Counted from the stretch's first letter, positions 1-6,548 are shown. The stretch is DNA of 8,660 nt from JBBRFH01 sp038224615 (GCA_038224615.1 JBBRFH010000148.1:1-8660); one strand, 5' to 3'. Made by a program: numbers and translations. Notes: generated by a model not told the origin, from the sequence alone.

Positions 1-16
1 TGCGCTCAGAATGACA
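1..16. repeat. Partial copy of a dispersed repeat at the window edge
   Basis: The first 16 bases are the reverse complement of TGTCATTCTGAGCGCA. This matches the arm of the palindromic repeat at 2230-2336 except for one base (ATTC for ATCC). The copy is cut by the window edge, so its partner arm cannot be seen. It sits just downstream of the stop of the RnfD-like gene. Positions 17-59 are G-rich and hold no gene. Confidence 0.6.
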
Positions 17-59
17 GGGGGGGAGCGCAGCGAAAGGGGGGCAGCAGCGGGCGATTCGA

Positions 60-1262
60 TCAGATCGCTGCTCGGCTTGGCAGGCGGCGGTCGAGCGTGG
101 GGGTGAGCAGTTGCGTCATCGAAAGCGCGAGGATGGCACCGTAGTTGAACGACACGAAAACGGTGCAGACGGCGCAGAGGACGCCAAACAGGATCGCGTA
201 GACGCCGCCGGCGCGGAGGCCGATCGGGCGGATGCCGGGGAGCACGGCGAGCATCAGGGTCGTCAGCAGGATCGGTGACGCGGCGAAAATGTAATGGATC
301 AGTGTGATGCCCATCGCCCAGCCGACGCGATGGTTGAATGGCACGAGCCAGCGGCGCGTCAGCTCGTCCTGCCCGACCACCGTGGGCATGGGCAGGATCA
401 TCATCGCGACGTAGCACGCCGCCAGCATCAGCAGGGGAACGCGGAAGGAGACGACGCCGCGATAGATGAGGAACAATCCGCCGATCATGATCGCGACCGC
501 GGACGCGCAGCCGGCGCGGGTGGGGTGTCCGCCGATGACCAGGTCTTCCAGCGGGGGCAGGTCGTCGGAGACCAGGCGAGAAATCGTCTGCGGAGGCCTG
601 CCGATCGGGGCCACGCCGTGGAGGAAATCGCTCAGCCGTTCGGACGCAGCAGGGAAGACTTCCCACACCCTGGCGTCGCGCACCGGCGCTGTGCCGTACC
701 AGGGCTCGGCGGTTGCGGTGGAGCGTGGGACGGGCCGGTCGAGCACGTCGCCGGCAAAGGCATCTTCACGCTGCAGCACGCGATGGGTCTGCACCAGTTG
801 CGCGCCGCAAGCGGCCATCAAGAGCAGCGTGAGTGGGACCGGGTGAAACCGCGCCGTGCCGCTGCGTCGAATGATCCATGTCGTCAGTGACAGCAGCATC
901 CCCGCGCCCAGCAGCGCCGGCCAGCGGGCGTTGTCGTCGAACAGGCGCTGGTCGATGTCGAGTAGCGTCGCGGGGAAGAAGAGAGTGATCAGCAGCGAGT
1001 GGGCCACGAGCGTCACCCGGCCGGGGGTTGCCACCCACGACTGCATGCGCCAGATCATCGCCCGGCCCATGAATCCGCCGAGCAGTACCATCAACCACGC
1101 CGCGCCGACCCGCCAGCCGAACAGCGCCAGGGCCGCAAGCAACGGAAGCGACAGCGCCAGCAGCAGCCGCAACGGGATCAGCCAGCGCACGTCCAATCGC
1201 CAGCGTGTACCGACCAACGGCGCCGACGGCGTTTGGATCAGGATCGGATTTACCGTCGTCAT
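60..1262 (-). CDS. RnfD/NqrB-like integral membrane protein
   Basis: This is a 400-residue polytopic membrane protein of the RnfD/NqrB family, the membrane flavin subunit of Rnf and Na+-NQR complexes. About ten hydrophobic segments are visible, near residues 32-48, 52-65, 84-101, 114-130, 140-155, 255-268, 272-291, 314-341, 350-369 and 372-387. The family-like core is LPPLEDLVIGG (235-245) followed by the GGLFLIYRGVVSFRVP stretch (261-276), which resembles the GGLYLLYR..I.WRIP block. The end, QLLTPTLDRR (384-393), also fits. The ATG start is set by a 4-bp ATGA overlap with the upstream RnfC-like gene and an AAGAGG site 8 bases away. A longer frame upstream of this ATG runs inside that gene and is not used. 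Oddities: the usual NPFNPA motif reads HPVPLT (140-145). The GSxGExS motif reads TRAGCAS (248-254). The late SGAT region is not seen. A possible SxAT flavin site, STAT (181-184), lies about 50 residues before LPPLED, farther than I expect. The family call is fairly sure; electron-transfer activity is uncertain. Confidence 0.8.
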   Translation of the reverse strand: MTTVNPILIQTPSAPLVGTRWRLDVRWLIPLRLLLALSLPLLAALALFGWRVGAAWLMVLLGGFMGRAMIWRMQSWVATPGRVTLVAHSLLITLFFPATLLDIDQRLFDDNARWPALLGAGMLLSLTTWIIRRSGTARFHPVPLTLLLMAACGAQLVQTHRVLQREDAFAGDVLDRPVPRSTATAEPWYGTAPVRDARVWEVFPAASERLSDFLHGVAPIGRPPQTISRLVSDDLPPLEDLVIGGHPTRAGCASAVAIMIGGLFLIYRGVVSFRVPLLMLAACYVAMMILPMPTVVGQDELTRRWLVPFNHRVGWAMGITLIHYIFAASPILLTTLMLAVLPGIRPIGLRAGGVYAILFGVLCAVCTVFVSFNYGAILALSMTQLLTPTLDRRLPSRAAI

Positions 1263-2170
1263 GTGGCGATCCTCTTGAGTTGGCGGATCGCCGGCAGCAG
1301 CGGGAGATACGACGGGCACGCCGCCGAGCACAGGCCACACTCGACGCATGCGCTGACGGAAAATCGATGTCCCATCGCCACGTCGCCGCGCTGTCGCGCC
1401 TCGAGCAAAGCGGCGGGTTCGAGCTGGACCGGGCAGACGCTGACGCACGCGCCCGATCGCGTGCAACCGAGCGACGCCGGCGTGGTTGCGCAGGCGACGA
1501 TCGAAGCGATGTGCAGCCAGAGCTCGGTGTCGCCAATACGCGTTTCAGCGGCCAGGTGGCGCTCTGCGAGAGGCGGGCCTTGTCGAAGCGTACGCGCGGG
1601 GGACGGGGCAAGGTCGCAGCGCGCCAGCACTTCGCCCACGCGCTCGTCGGGTCGCGCCGAGAGCCGCAAGCGCCGCCCGTTGGTGCGATCGTCGATGATG
1701 ACCGGCAGCAAAGCCGGCTCGCGCCCGTCCGCGATCGCGCCGAGGTGGGCGGCGGTGATGGAATCGAGCACGAGCACGCCCGCATCCGTCGGCAACCGGC
1801 CGAGCCTCAGCGATCGACGAAAAAGCCGCTTGATGAGGATTGATGGCAACAGGTGCGGGTAGGCGCGCTCGATCCGGCGCGGCGTGCGTTCGGTGACGCG
1901 GACGAGCCGGATGCCGAGCATCTCGCGCAGCAGCGCCACCCCGCGATCGACATCCGCCGTATGATCCGCGGCGCAGCGGCGAAGCAGATCGCAGGCGGGA
2001 TCGACGTCCGTCTCCAGGCACACCGCACGATTCACCGGCCGCCGCAGGGTCTGTTTGAGTTGCTCCAGCAGATCCGGCGACGACGCCCGCCCACCGGCCG
2101 GCGGAACCGCGTCGAGACGCTGAATCCAGACGCTGATGTCCGCACGGGGTTGTGAACTTTTTTCAGCCAT
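1259..2170 (-). CDS. Short RnfC-like iron-sulfur protein
   Basis: This 303-residue protein resembles the middle and C-terminal parts of RnfC, the soluble subunit that takes electrons from NADH in Rnf complexes. Residues 45-100 follow the 51-kDa-type domain: AVCLETDVDPACD (49-61) aligns with the family's NGVECEP....D loop. Residues 123-160 (LGRLPTDAGVLVLD...) fit the GxLPxDxGVVVxN block. Two ferredoxin-like clusters follow. The second is complete (C275, C278, C281, C285-P). The first has C236, C242 and C246-P but Ser239 where the second cysteine is expected. The N-terminal RnfC barrel domain is absent, and the Gly-rich GGAGFPT motif is replaced by VPPAGGRASSPD (22-33). A stop codon in frame at 2225-2227 rules out a much longer N-terminus. 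No clear ribosome site precedes the ATG, so the start is less certain. It is probably a cytoplasmic partner of the RnfD-like protein encoded directly downstream. It could be a specialised Rnf-derived module or a decaying one. Confidence 0.75.
   Translation of the reverse strand: MAEKSSQPRADISVWIQRLDAVPPAGGRASSPDLLEQLKQTLRRPVNRAVCLETDVDPACDLLRRCAADHTADVDRGVALLREMLGIRLVRVTERTPRRIERAYPHLLPSILIKRLFRRSLRLGRLPTDAGVLVLDSITAAHLGAIADGREPALLPVIIDDRTNGRRLRLSARPDERVGEVLARCDLAPSPARTLRQGPPLAERHLAAETRIGDTELWLHIASIVACATTPASLGCTRSGACVSVCPVQLEPAALLEARQRGDVAMGHRFSVSACVECGLCSAACPSYLPLLPAIRQLKRIAT
1271..1276 (-). promoter_or_regulatory. Ribosome binding site of the RnfD-like gene
   Basis: The minus strand reads AAGAGG, 8 bases before the ATG at 1262-1260. 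It lies inside the end of the RnfC-like gene. Together with the ATGA overlap it fixes the internal start of the RnfD-like gene and supports translational coupling. Confidence 0.6.
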
Positions 2171-2229
2171 TGCGGCGTCGTCGTCAGACCTGCCAGTCGC
2201 CGAGCGGCGCAGCGACCGGACCGCCTACC

Positions 2230-2336
2230 TGTCATCCTGAGCGCAGCGAAGCATCTACCCGCCGCGGTAAGGCCCATACGATAAACCAGAGGGCCTCGCC
2301 GGTGCCAGAAGATCCTTCGCATCGCTCAGGATGACA
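2230..2336. repeat. Imperfect palindromic intergenic repeat (107 bp)
   Basis: The left arm (2230-2256, TGTCATCCTGAGCGCAGCGA and on) and the right arm (2310-2336) are inverted copies that match at 24 of 27 positions. An inner perfect stem, AGGCCC (2270-2275) with GGGCCT (2291-2296), lets the whole unit fold as one long hairpin on either strand. A related fragment lies at 1-16, so it is multi-copy even within this window. From memory, TGTCATCCTGAGCG-type repeats are scattered in intergenic DNA of many environmental bacteria. No gene lies inside it. It separates the RnfC-like gene from the sugar isomerase gene and could act as a transcript end or as a small non-autonomous mobile element; neither role is shown here. 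Confidence 0.8.
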
Positions 2337-2395
2337 GCGCAGTGTCGGCAAGTTGAACATGCTTGTACGACGCGCCGGCGCGCTGCGTTCCCGAA

Positions 2396-3232
2396 TCACG
2401 CCGGGTACGCGATCTTGTTCCGGTCGAGAATTGCCTTCAGCGCGTCGACGGCGGTCTTGAAGAGTTCCGGGCCGGTTTCGCCGTGGCTGTGGCCGGCGAC
2501 CTTAAGGTGCGGTTCGAGCGTCAGGAAACCGCTGTAGCCGGTCTTCATCAGGTCGACCAGGATCGGCTCGATGTCCCCGTCGCCTTCGCCGGCGGGGACG
2601 ACATGGCCGTTCGCCATCCTGGCGTCCTTGATGTGGATGTGCGTGCTGGAGGCCTTGAGCAGCTTCCAGTTGTCCAGCGGCTTCTCCTTCGCCTGCACGA
2701 AGTTGGCGAAGTCGAACGCGCTGCGGAGCTTGGGCGAGTTGATGGTGTTGATGAGGTCCAGGCAGCGGGTGCCGATTTCACCCCAGATGCCTTTTTCGTT
2801 TTCGTGAACCATCGCCACGGGCAGTTTCTCGATGTACTCGACCTTCTTGCCGAAGCGGTCCATGACTTCGCCGCGGTGCGGCTCGATCGCTCCCTTGCCC
2901 TCGCCGCCGGCGGGGTAGTAGCTGAAGACGCGGATCAGCCCGGTCTGGAAGAACTCGGCCAACTCGACGGCGATCTTGAAGCGGTCGAAGTGCTCGCTGA
3001 AGGGCTGGTCGATCGCCACCTTGCCGATCGGCGAACCGATGGCCGAGATGCCGATGCCGGCGTCCTTGAGCTTCTTGCGGTACTCCTCGCGTTTCTCCTT
3101 GGTGAAATCGAGGACGTTCTTGCCATCGATGCTGCGCAGCTCGATGTGCGTGACGCTGTTGCGTCGGCAGTGTTCGATCTGCACGTCGAGGCTGGGGTCA
3201 ATTTCGTCGGCAAAGGCGGCTAGCTTAATCAT
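2396..3232 (-). CDS. Sugar phosphate isomerase/epimerase (xylose isomerase-like TIM barrel)
   Basis: This 278-residue protein has the size and motif order of the AP-endonuclase-2/xylose-isomerase-like TIM-barrel family. These cytoplasmic enzymes interconvert keto sugars or related polyols using a divalent metal. The expected four metal ligands are present in order: Glu144 (in VAMVHEN), Asp174 (SAFDFAN), His200 (THIHIKD) and Glu240 (LTLEPHL). Their spacing is like that of tagatose 3-epimerase-type enzymes. His143 and the GEGDGDI loop (215-221) also fit the family. The ATG at 3232-3230 is preferred over longer upstream frames because homology begins at MIKLAAFADE and a GGAG site lies 10 bases before it. 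There is no signal peptide. The gene stands alone: it is divergent from the lipoprotein gene and separated from the Rnf-like pair by a repeat, so the neighbours do not reveal the substrate. The fold and catalytic class are clear; the specific sugar is not known. Confidence 0.9.
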   Translation of the reverse strand: MIKLAAFADEIDPSLDVQIEHCRRNSVTHIELRSIDGKNVLDFTKEKREEYRKKLKDAGIGISAIGSPIGKVAIDQPFSEHFDRFKIAVELAEFFQTGLIRVFSYYPAGGEGKGAIEPHRGEVMDRFGKKVEYIEKLPVAMVHENEKGIWGEIGTRCLDLINTINSPKLRSAFDFANFVQAKEKPLDNWKLLKASSTHIHIKDARMANGHVVPAGEGDGDIEPILVDLMKTGYSGFLTLEPHLKVAGHSHGETGPELFKTAVDALKAILDRNKIAYPA

Positions 3233-3242
3233 GTGGGGTGAT

Positions 3243-3246
3243 CTCC
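3243..3246 (-). promoter_or_regulatory. Ribosome binding site of the sugar isomerase gene
   Basis: The minus strand reads GGAG, 10 bases upstream of the ATG at 3232. The spacing is slightly long but usable. It supports this start over the longer frame reaching back to about 3478, which would run into the divergent lipoprotein gene. Confidence 0.45.
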
Positions 3247-3291
3247 AGTGGTCGAATGTTGTGACCGGGAGGCGATTAGTCAAGTGGGCGA

Positions 3292-3319
3292 TTGGCGCGG
3301 GACGCCGGGCCGGTACAAT
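3292..3319 (+). promoter_or_regulatory. Sigma70-like promoter of the lipoprotein gene
   Basis: TTGGCG (3292-3297) and TACAAT (3314-3319) are separated by 16 bases. They match the consensus boxes at 4 of 6 and 5 of 6 positions. The start codon follows 26 bases after the -10 box. The site lies in the 113-bp gap between two divergent genes. It is the most convincing promoter in the window, found by eye only. Confidence 0.5.
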
Positions 3320-3333
3320 CCGGCAACTCGTCC

Positions 3334-3338
3334 AAGGA
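3334..3338 (+). promoter_or_regulatory. Ribosome binding site of the lipoprotein gene
   Basis: AAGGA sits 7 bases before the ATG at 3346. It decides the start against an in-frame ATG at 3292, which overlaps the promoter -35 box and would place 18 non-signal residues ahead of the lipoprotein signal peptide. Confidence 0.6.
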
Positions 3339-3345
3339 TGGACAA

Positions 3346-4584
3346 ATGCCGAGCCCGCGACGATTCCTGATGATGGCCGCTTGCATTGCTGGAGCAATGT
3401 GCGGTTGCCAAAGCCCACAATCCCCCCAGGCCAGTCAACCGTTGCCCGCGGCAGCGCCGCCTGCTGTTGCGCCGACATTGCCGGCGACCGCGCCCGCCGT
3501 CGCTGAGGTGCCGCTGCCGGTGCTGACGCCGGCAGAGGTCGTCGCGCGGCAGGCCGAGCAGCACGTCGCCGCCATCGAGGCGCTGCTCAATGCGCGCAGT
3601 ACGGAGGACGCGAAGGCGCGCGGCGTGAAGCTCGTCGACGCCTCGCAACCGCCCGCGCCCGCCCCGGCGCGGGTCGATCCGCCGCCGCAACACGCTTCGG
3701 CCGTTCGCGTTCCGGGCGTCAGCGAAGTGAAGTTCGACGCGACGCCTGCTGTCGTTCCCTCCCCGTCGAACACGTCCGAGCCGGCGTCACCCGGCACGAC
3801 CGCCGCCGCCGCCGAGCCGGTGCGCTTGCCGGGTGGGTTCCAGACGAAGTCGGCCTCACCGGTCGACGCAACCGAATCATTGCCCCCGCGCGGCGCGGTC
3901 AGCGGTTCGCTCGAACTGGCGCTGGCCAAGCGGGCGCGTGAAGACCCGCGCGACTTAGCGGCGCAACTCGACAACCAACTGCTGATGTTCCTGAAGGATC
4001 AAGCCGTTCCCGACGCCCAGGCGCTGGGCAGTCTGCCCGCCGAAGATCGCGACGTGCTGACGGTGGTGATGGATGGGCTGAGCAACTTCCGCAACGCCGT
4101 CCGCGACGACAACAACATGCTGATGAACCGCAAGATTCGCCCGCTCGTCGAAATGAGCGAGCGGCTCAAGGCGCGTTCCGACCTGTCGGTCCCGACGGCG
4201 CTGCTATGCAAGGAAGTGAAGGGGTACGGCCTGTACACGCCGATCGAACCAGCGCGCTTCGAGGGCGGAATCACGCGTCAGGTGATCGTCTACTGCGAAG
4301 TCGAAAATTTCAGTTCGCAGATCAACGACAAGCAGCTTTGGGAGACCAAGCTCGACCAGGAGATCGTCCTCTACACCGAGACGGGATTGCCTGTGTGGAA
4401 CGACAAGAAGACGCAATACACCGACGCCGGCCGCAACCGCCGGCGCGATTTTTTCGTCAACAAGATCATCACGCTCCCCGCGAATCTGACGTTCGGGCGT
4501 TACGTCCTCAAGGTGACGATGACGGACGTCCATGCAAACCGCGTGGCGGAGACGAGCATTCCGATCACGGTCGTGGCGAAGTGA
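3346..4584 (+). CDS. Putative lipoprotein of unknown function, Pro/Ala-rich linker and beta-type C-terminal domain
   Basis: I do not recognise a named family. The 412-residue product begins with a short lipoprotein-type signal: Arg5-Arg6, a hydrophobic stretch (7-18), then CGC with Cys21 as the likely lipid-modified residue. The box MCGC is not ideal, because a Leu at -3 is usual. Residues 22-185 are low-complexity Pro/Ala/Val/Thr-rich sequence, probably a disordered tether, broken by a short helix-like stretch (62-97). Residues 186-285 look helical and charged (ELALAKRAREDPRDLAAQLD; LMNRKIRPLVEMSERLKAR). Residues 286-412 alternate hydrophobic and polar positions like a beta sandwich (RQVIVYCEVENF; QEIVLYTETGLPVW; FGRYVLKVTMTDVHANRVAE; IPITVV). 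The protein probably sits on a membrane facing the periplasm, with its folded domains held off the surface by the linker. The gene is transcribed alone, divergent from the sugar isomerase gene and convergent with dnaA. The coding call is firm; the function is open. Confidence 0.8.
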   Translation: MPSPRRFLMMAACIAGAMCGCQSPQSPQASQPLPAAAPPAVAPTLPATAPAVAEVPLPVLTPAEVVARQAEQHVAAIEALLNARSTEDAKARGVKLVDASQPPAPAPARVDPPPQHASAVRVPGVSEVKFDATPAVVPSPSNTSEPASPGTTAAAAEPVRLPGGFQTKSASPVDATESLPPRGAVSGSLELALAKRAREDPRDLAAQLDNQLLMFLKDQAVPDAQALGSLPAEDRDVLTVVMDGLSNFRNAVRDDNNMLMNRKIRPLVEMSERLKARSDLSVPTALLCKEVKGYGLYTPIEPARFEGGITRQVIVYCEVENFSSQINDKQLWETKLDQEIVLYTETGLPVWNDKKTQYTDAGRNRRRDFFVNKIITLPANLTFGRYVLKVTMTDVHANRVAETSIPITVVAK

Positions 4585-4592
4585 ACTTCGCG

Positions 4593-4671
4593 AATGACCA
4601 ATGCCAAATGACCAATGACCAATGAAGCCAGTGACGGCTCATTGGTCATTGGTCATTATGACTTGGTCATT
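4593..4671. repeat. Heptamer repeat with perfect 19-bp hairpin between convergent genes
   Basis: Copies of the 7-base unit AATGACC run from 4593 to 4627, with some variants, and reappear inverted as GGTCATT from 4644 to 4671. The arms 4607-4625 and 4639-4657 are perfectly complementary over 19 bases. The 13-base loop can pair further (GCC 4627-4629 with GGC 4636-4638). The element starts 9 bases after the lipoprotein stop and ends 15 bases before the dnaA stop, so it fills nearly the whole gap. It could end or protect both transcripts. There is no T-run after the stem on either strand, so it is not a classic intrinsic terminator. Confidence 0.85.
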
Positions 4672-4685
4672 ACGCCGCAGGCGTT

Positions 4686-6293
4686 TCAGCTCATCGCCCG
4701 CGATTGCTCTTCCAGGCGCTGGATCAGTTCGCTGGCTTCTTCTTCGCGTTCGCCCAGGTGGGAGCTCCAGGCGAGGCGTTCGTTTTTGGCGGCGGCGCGT
4801 TCGATACGGCGGCAGGCGCTGATGACCGTGCTGTGGTTGCGCTTGCCCATTTTCATGGCGATCTCGGGGAAGCTCAGCTTGCTCGTCTTGCGGACGAGGA
4901 ACATCGCCACCGACCGGGCCAGTGAAATCGTCCGCTGGCGTCGGCCGCTCATCAGTTCGCGCATTTCGAGGCCAAAAAAATTGCAGACGCTGCTGAGAAC
5001 CTGCTCAGGACGCACCGGGGCGACGAGCTGACGATCAAGATCGCCGAGGGCTTCCTGCGTCAACGTCACGTCGGCGGGGCGGCCGGTGAGGCGGGTGTGG
5101 GCGCTGATGCGGGTGATCGCGCCTTCCAGTTCACGGACGTTCTGCGTCACGCGCTTGGCGACCCAGTCGACGACCGGCTCGCTGAGGTTGATCCGGTTGC
5201 GAAGGCTCATGGCGCGGAGCAGTTCGCAGCGCATCGCGTAGTTGGGGGCGTCGATGCGGACGACCATGCCGCTGACGAAACGGTTGATCAGCGATTCGCC
5301 GAACTCCGCGATCAGCTTCGGGTGCTCGTCGCTGGCCAGCACAACCTGGCGGCCCATGGCTTCGATCGCGTTGAACGTGTGCAGGAACTCTTCCTGCGTG
5401 GCCTTCTTCCCGGAAAGGAAGTGAACGTCGTCGATGACGAGCAGGTCGAGCTCGCGCATCTTGCGTCGGAAGGCGTCGACACGGTTGTGCCGCAAGGCGA
5501 GCAGGAATTCGTTGGTGAACTCCTCGCCCGTGAGGTAGGCCCACTTCTTGCTCGGGTGGAACTCGGCGAACTTCCTGCACAGACCCTGGAGCAGGTGCGA
5601 CTTGCCGAGCCCGCAGTTGCCGTGGAGGAACAGCGGGTTGTATTGAGCGCCCGGGAACTCCGCGACGTAGAGCGCGGCGTTGTAGGCGAGCTGATTGCTT
5701 GCGCCCACGATGAACGTTTCGAGGTCGTGGCGGAGCCGATTGCGGCCGGCACCGGCGAACGTGGAGGCGGGGAGGTCGGACGGCTTTACTTCGGCGACGA
5801 TACGCGGCGTGGCGGTCGACGCCATGCGGGCGCCGAGCGACGTCGGACCCTTGGGCGGTGCATCGTCGTGATTGCCGTGACGCGGCGTGAAGTCGATCGG
5901 CTTCACCGTGCGATCGACCGCACCGGCGACATACCGATCACGCTGCGGCCCCGCGCGACCGGCGGCGACGGTCGCGGTCGAAACATTCGTCGCGGCGACT
6001 GCCATGCTCTTGCCGGCGGCGTCGAACAGTTGCGGCATCACGTTGAAGCGAACCGGCATGGTGTGGCCCATCACTTCCTGGGCCGCTTCCTGGATCGTGC
6101 GGCTGAAGTGCGTGCCGATCCATTCGCTGATGAAATCGTTGGGGACGGCGATCTCCAAAGCGTCGTGCTTCAGATCGAACCGCGTCGAGTTGGTGAACCA
6201 CACCTGATAGCGCTGGGCCCCGACTTTTTGCTGAATGGCCTGAGTGAGGCGGGCGAGTTGCCGGTCGTCCGTTACTGCTGCAAGAAAACTCAC
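4686..6293 (-). CDS. dnaA: Chromosomal replication initiator protein DnaA
   Basis: DnaA binds origin DNA boxes as ATP-DnaA, opens the duplex and helps load the replicative helicase. All four domains are present in 535 residues. Domain I covers 1-90 (RYQVWFTNSTRFDL). A variable linker covers about 91-180. The AAA+ domain has Walker A GNCGLGKS (225-232), Walker B LLVIDD (284-289), sensor I LASD (319-322), the LINRF box (335-339) and sensor II NVRELEG (385-391). The C-terminal helix-turn-helix contains GKRNHSTVISACRRIE (483-498). The start is GTG at 6293-6291, backed by a strong GGAAGGAG site 6 bases upstream. Oddities: the usual GGRDHTTV signature reads GKRNHSTV, changing the Asp and first Thr that contact the DnaA box in E. 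coli. The tail after residue 500 is longer than I expect and acidic. No dnaN, recF or gyrB is adjacent; the neighbours are a convergent lipoprotein gene and, upstream, an exporter gene beyond a long gap. Identity is certain. Confidence 0.98.
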   Translation of the reverse strand: MSFLAAVTDDRQLARLTQAIQQKVGAQRYQVWFTNSTRFDLKHDALEIAVPNDFISEWIGTHFSRTIQEAAQEVMGHTMPVRFNVMPQLFDAAGKSMAVAATNVSTATVAAGRAGPQRDRYVAGAVDRTVKPIDFTPRHGNHDDAPPKGPTSLGARMASTATPRIVAEVKPSDLPASTFAGAGRNRLRHDLETFIVGASNQLAYNAALYVAEFPGAQYNPLFLHGNCGLGKSHLLQGLCRKFAEFHPSKKWAYLTGEEFTNEFLLALRHNRVDAFRRKMRELDLLVIDDVHFLSGKKATQEEFLHTFNAIEAMGRQVVLASDEHPKLIAEFGESLINRFVSGMVVRIDAPNYAMRCELLRAMSLRNRINLSEPVVDWVAKRVTQNVRELEGAITRISAHTRLTGRPADVTLTQEALGDLDRQLVAPVRPEQVLSSVCNFFGLEMRELMSGRRQRTISLARSVAMFLVRKTSKLSFPEIAMKMGKRNHSTVISACRRIERAAAKNERLAWSSHLGEREEEASELIQRLEEQSRAMS

Positions 6294-6299
6294 GACGAT

Positions 6300-6307
6300 C
6301 TCCTTCC
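6300..6307 (-). promoter_or_regulatory. Strong ribosome binding site fixing the GTG start of dnaA
   Basis: The minus strand reads GGAAGGAG, 6 bases before the GTG at 6293. It is the best Shine-Dalgarno match in the window and supports the non-ATG start. Confidence 0.75.
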
Positions 6308-6519
6308 AATGGACGGCAGAAGATCAAACTTAGCGCCCCTGCGGACCGCGCGCAATACGACAAGCGCGGGACCACCCGAGTAGAAAAGGCGCCAAGCAGA
6401 CACATCCGCCGCTCGCACCCCGCGTGGCCGAATCCGACTGCATCTCGCAGGCGAACCTTCCCCGGCGCACAATGGGGGCGTGACCGTTCGATCAACTCAT
6501 CCGTGAGGGGGTGCATCCT

Positions 6520-6548
6520 TGCAGATCTGCAGGCCTCGAGCAGGCCTG
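6520..6548. repeat. Clustered palindromes upstream of dnaA
   Basis: TGCAGATCTGCA (6520-6531) is a perfect 12-bp palindrome. It overlaps a hairpin made of CAGGCCT (6530-6536), a CGAGC loop (6537-6541) and AGGCCTG (6542-6548). The symmetry is exact, but the role is unknown; it could be an operator or a leader structure. Confidence 0.5.

Noticed and set aside
999..1862. Plus-strand open frames opposite the RnfC-like gene
   Set aside because: They are low-complexity Arg/Ala/Ser-rich shadows; the minus strand has clear ferredoxin motifs.
2371..2382. CGCGCCGGCGCG palindrome downstream of the sugar isomerase stop
   Set aside because: The stem is too short once a loop is allowed, and no T-run follows on the minus strand, so I do not call it a terminator.
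2363..3223. Plus-strand open frame opposite the sugar isomerase gene
   Set aside because: The minus-strand product has all four metal ligands in order; this frame is Val/Asp/Ala-rich without motifs.
4593..4671. Possible CRISPR-like array
   Set aside because: The units are 7 bases, contiguous and inverted in the second half, with no spacers and no cas genes.
5097..6383. Long plus-strand open frame opposite dnaA
   Set aside because: It is antisense to a certain dnaA, its Arg/Glu/Val/Ala-rich composition is typical of a high-GC shadow frame, and it contains no recognisable domain.
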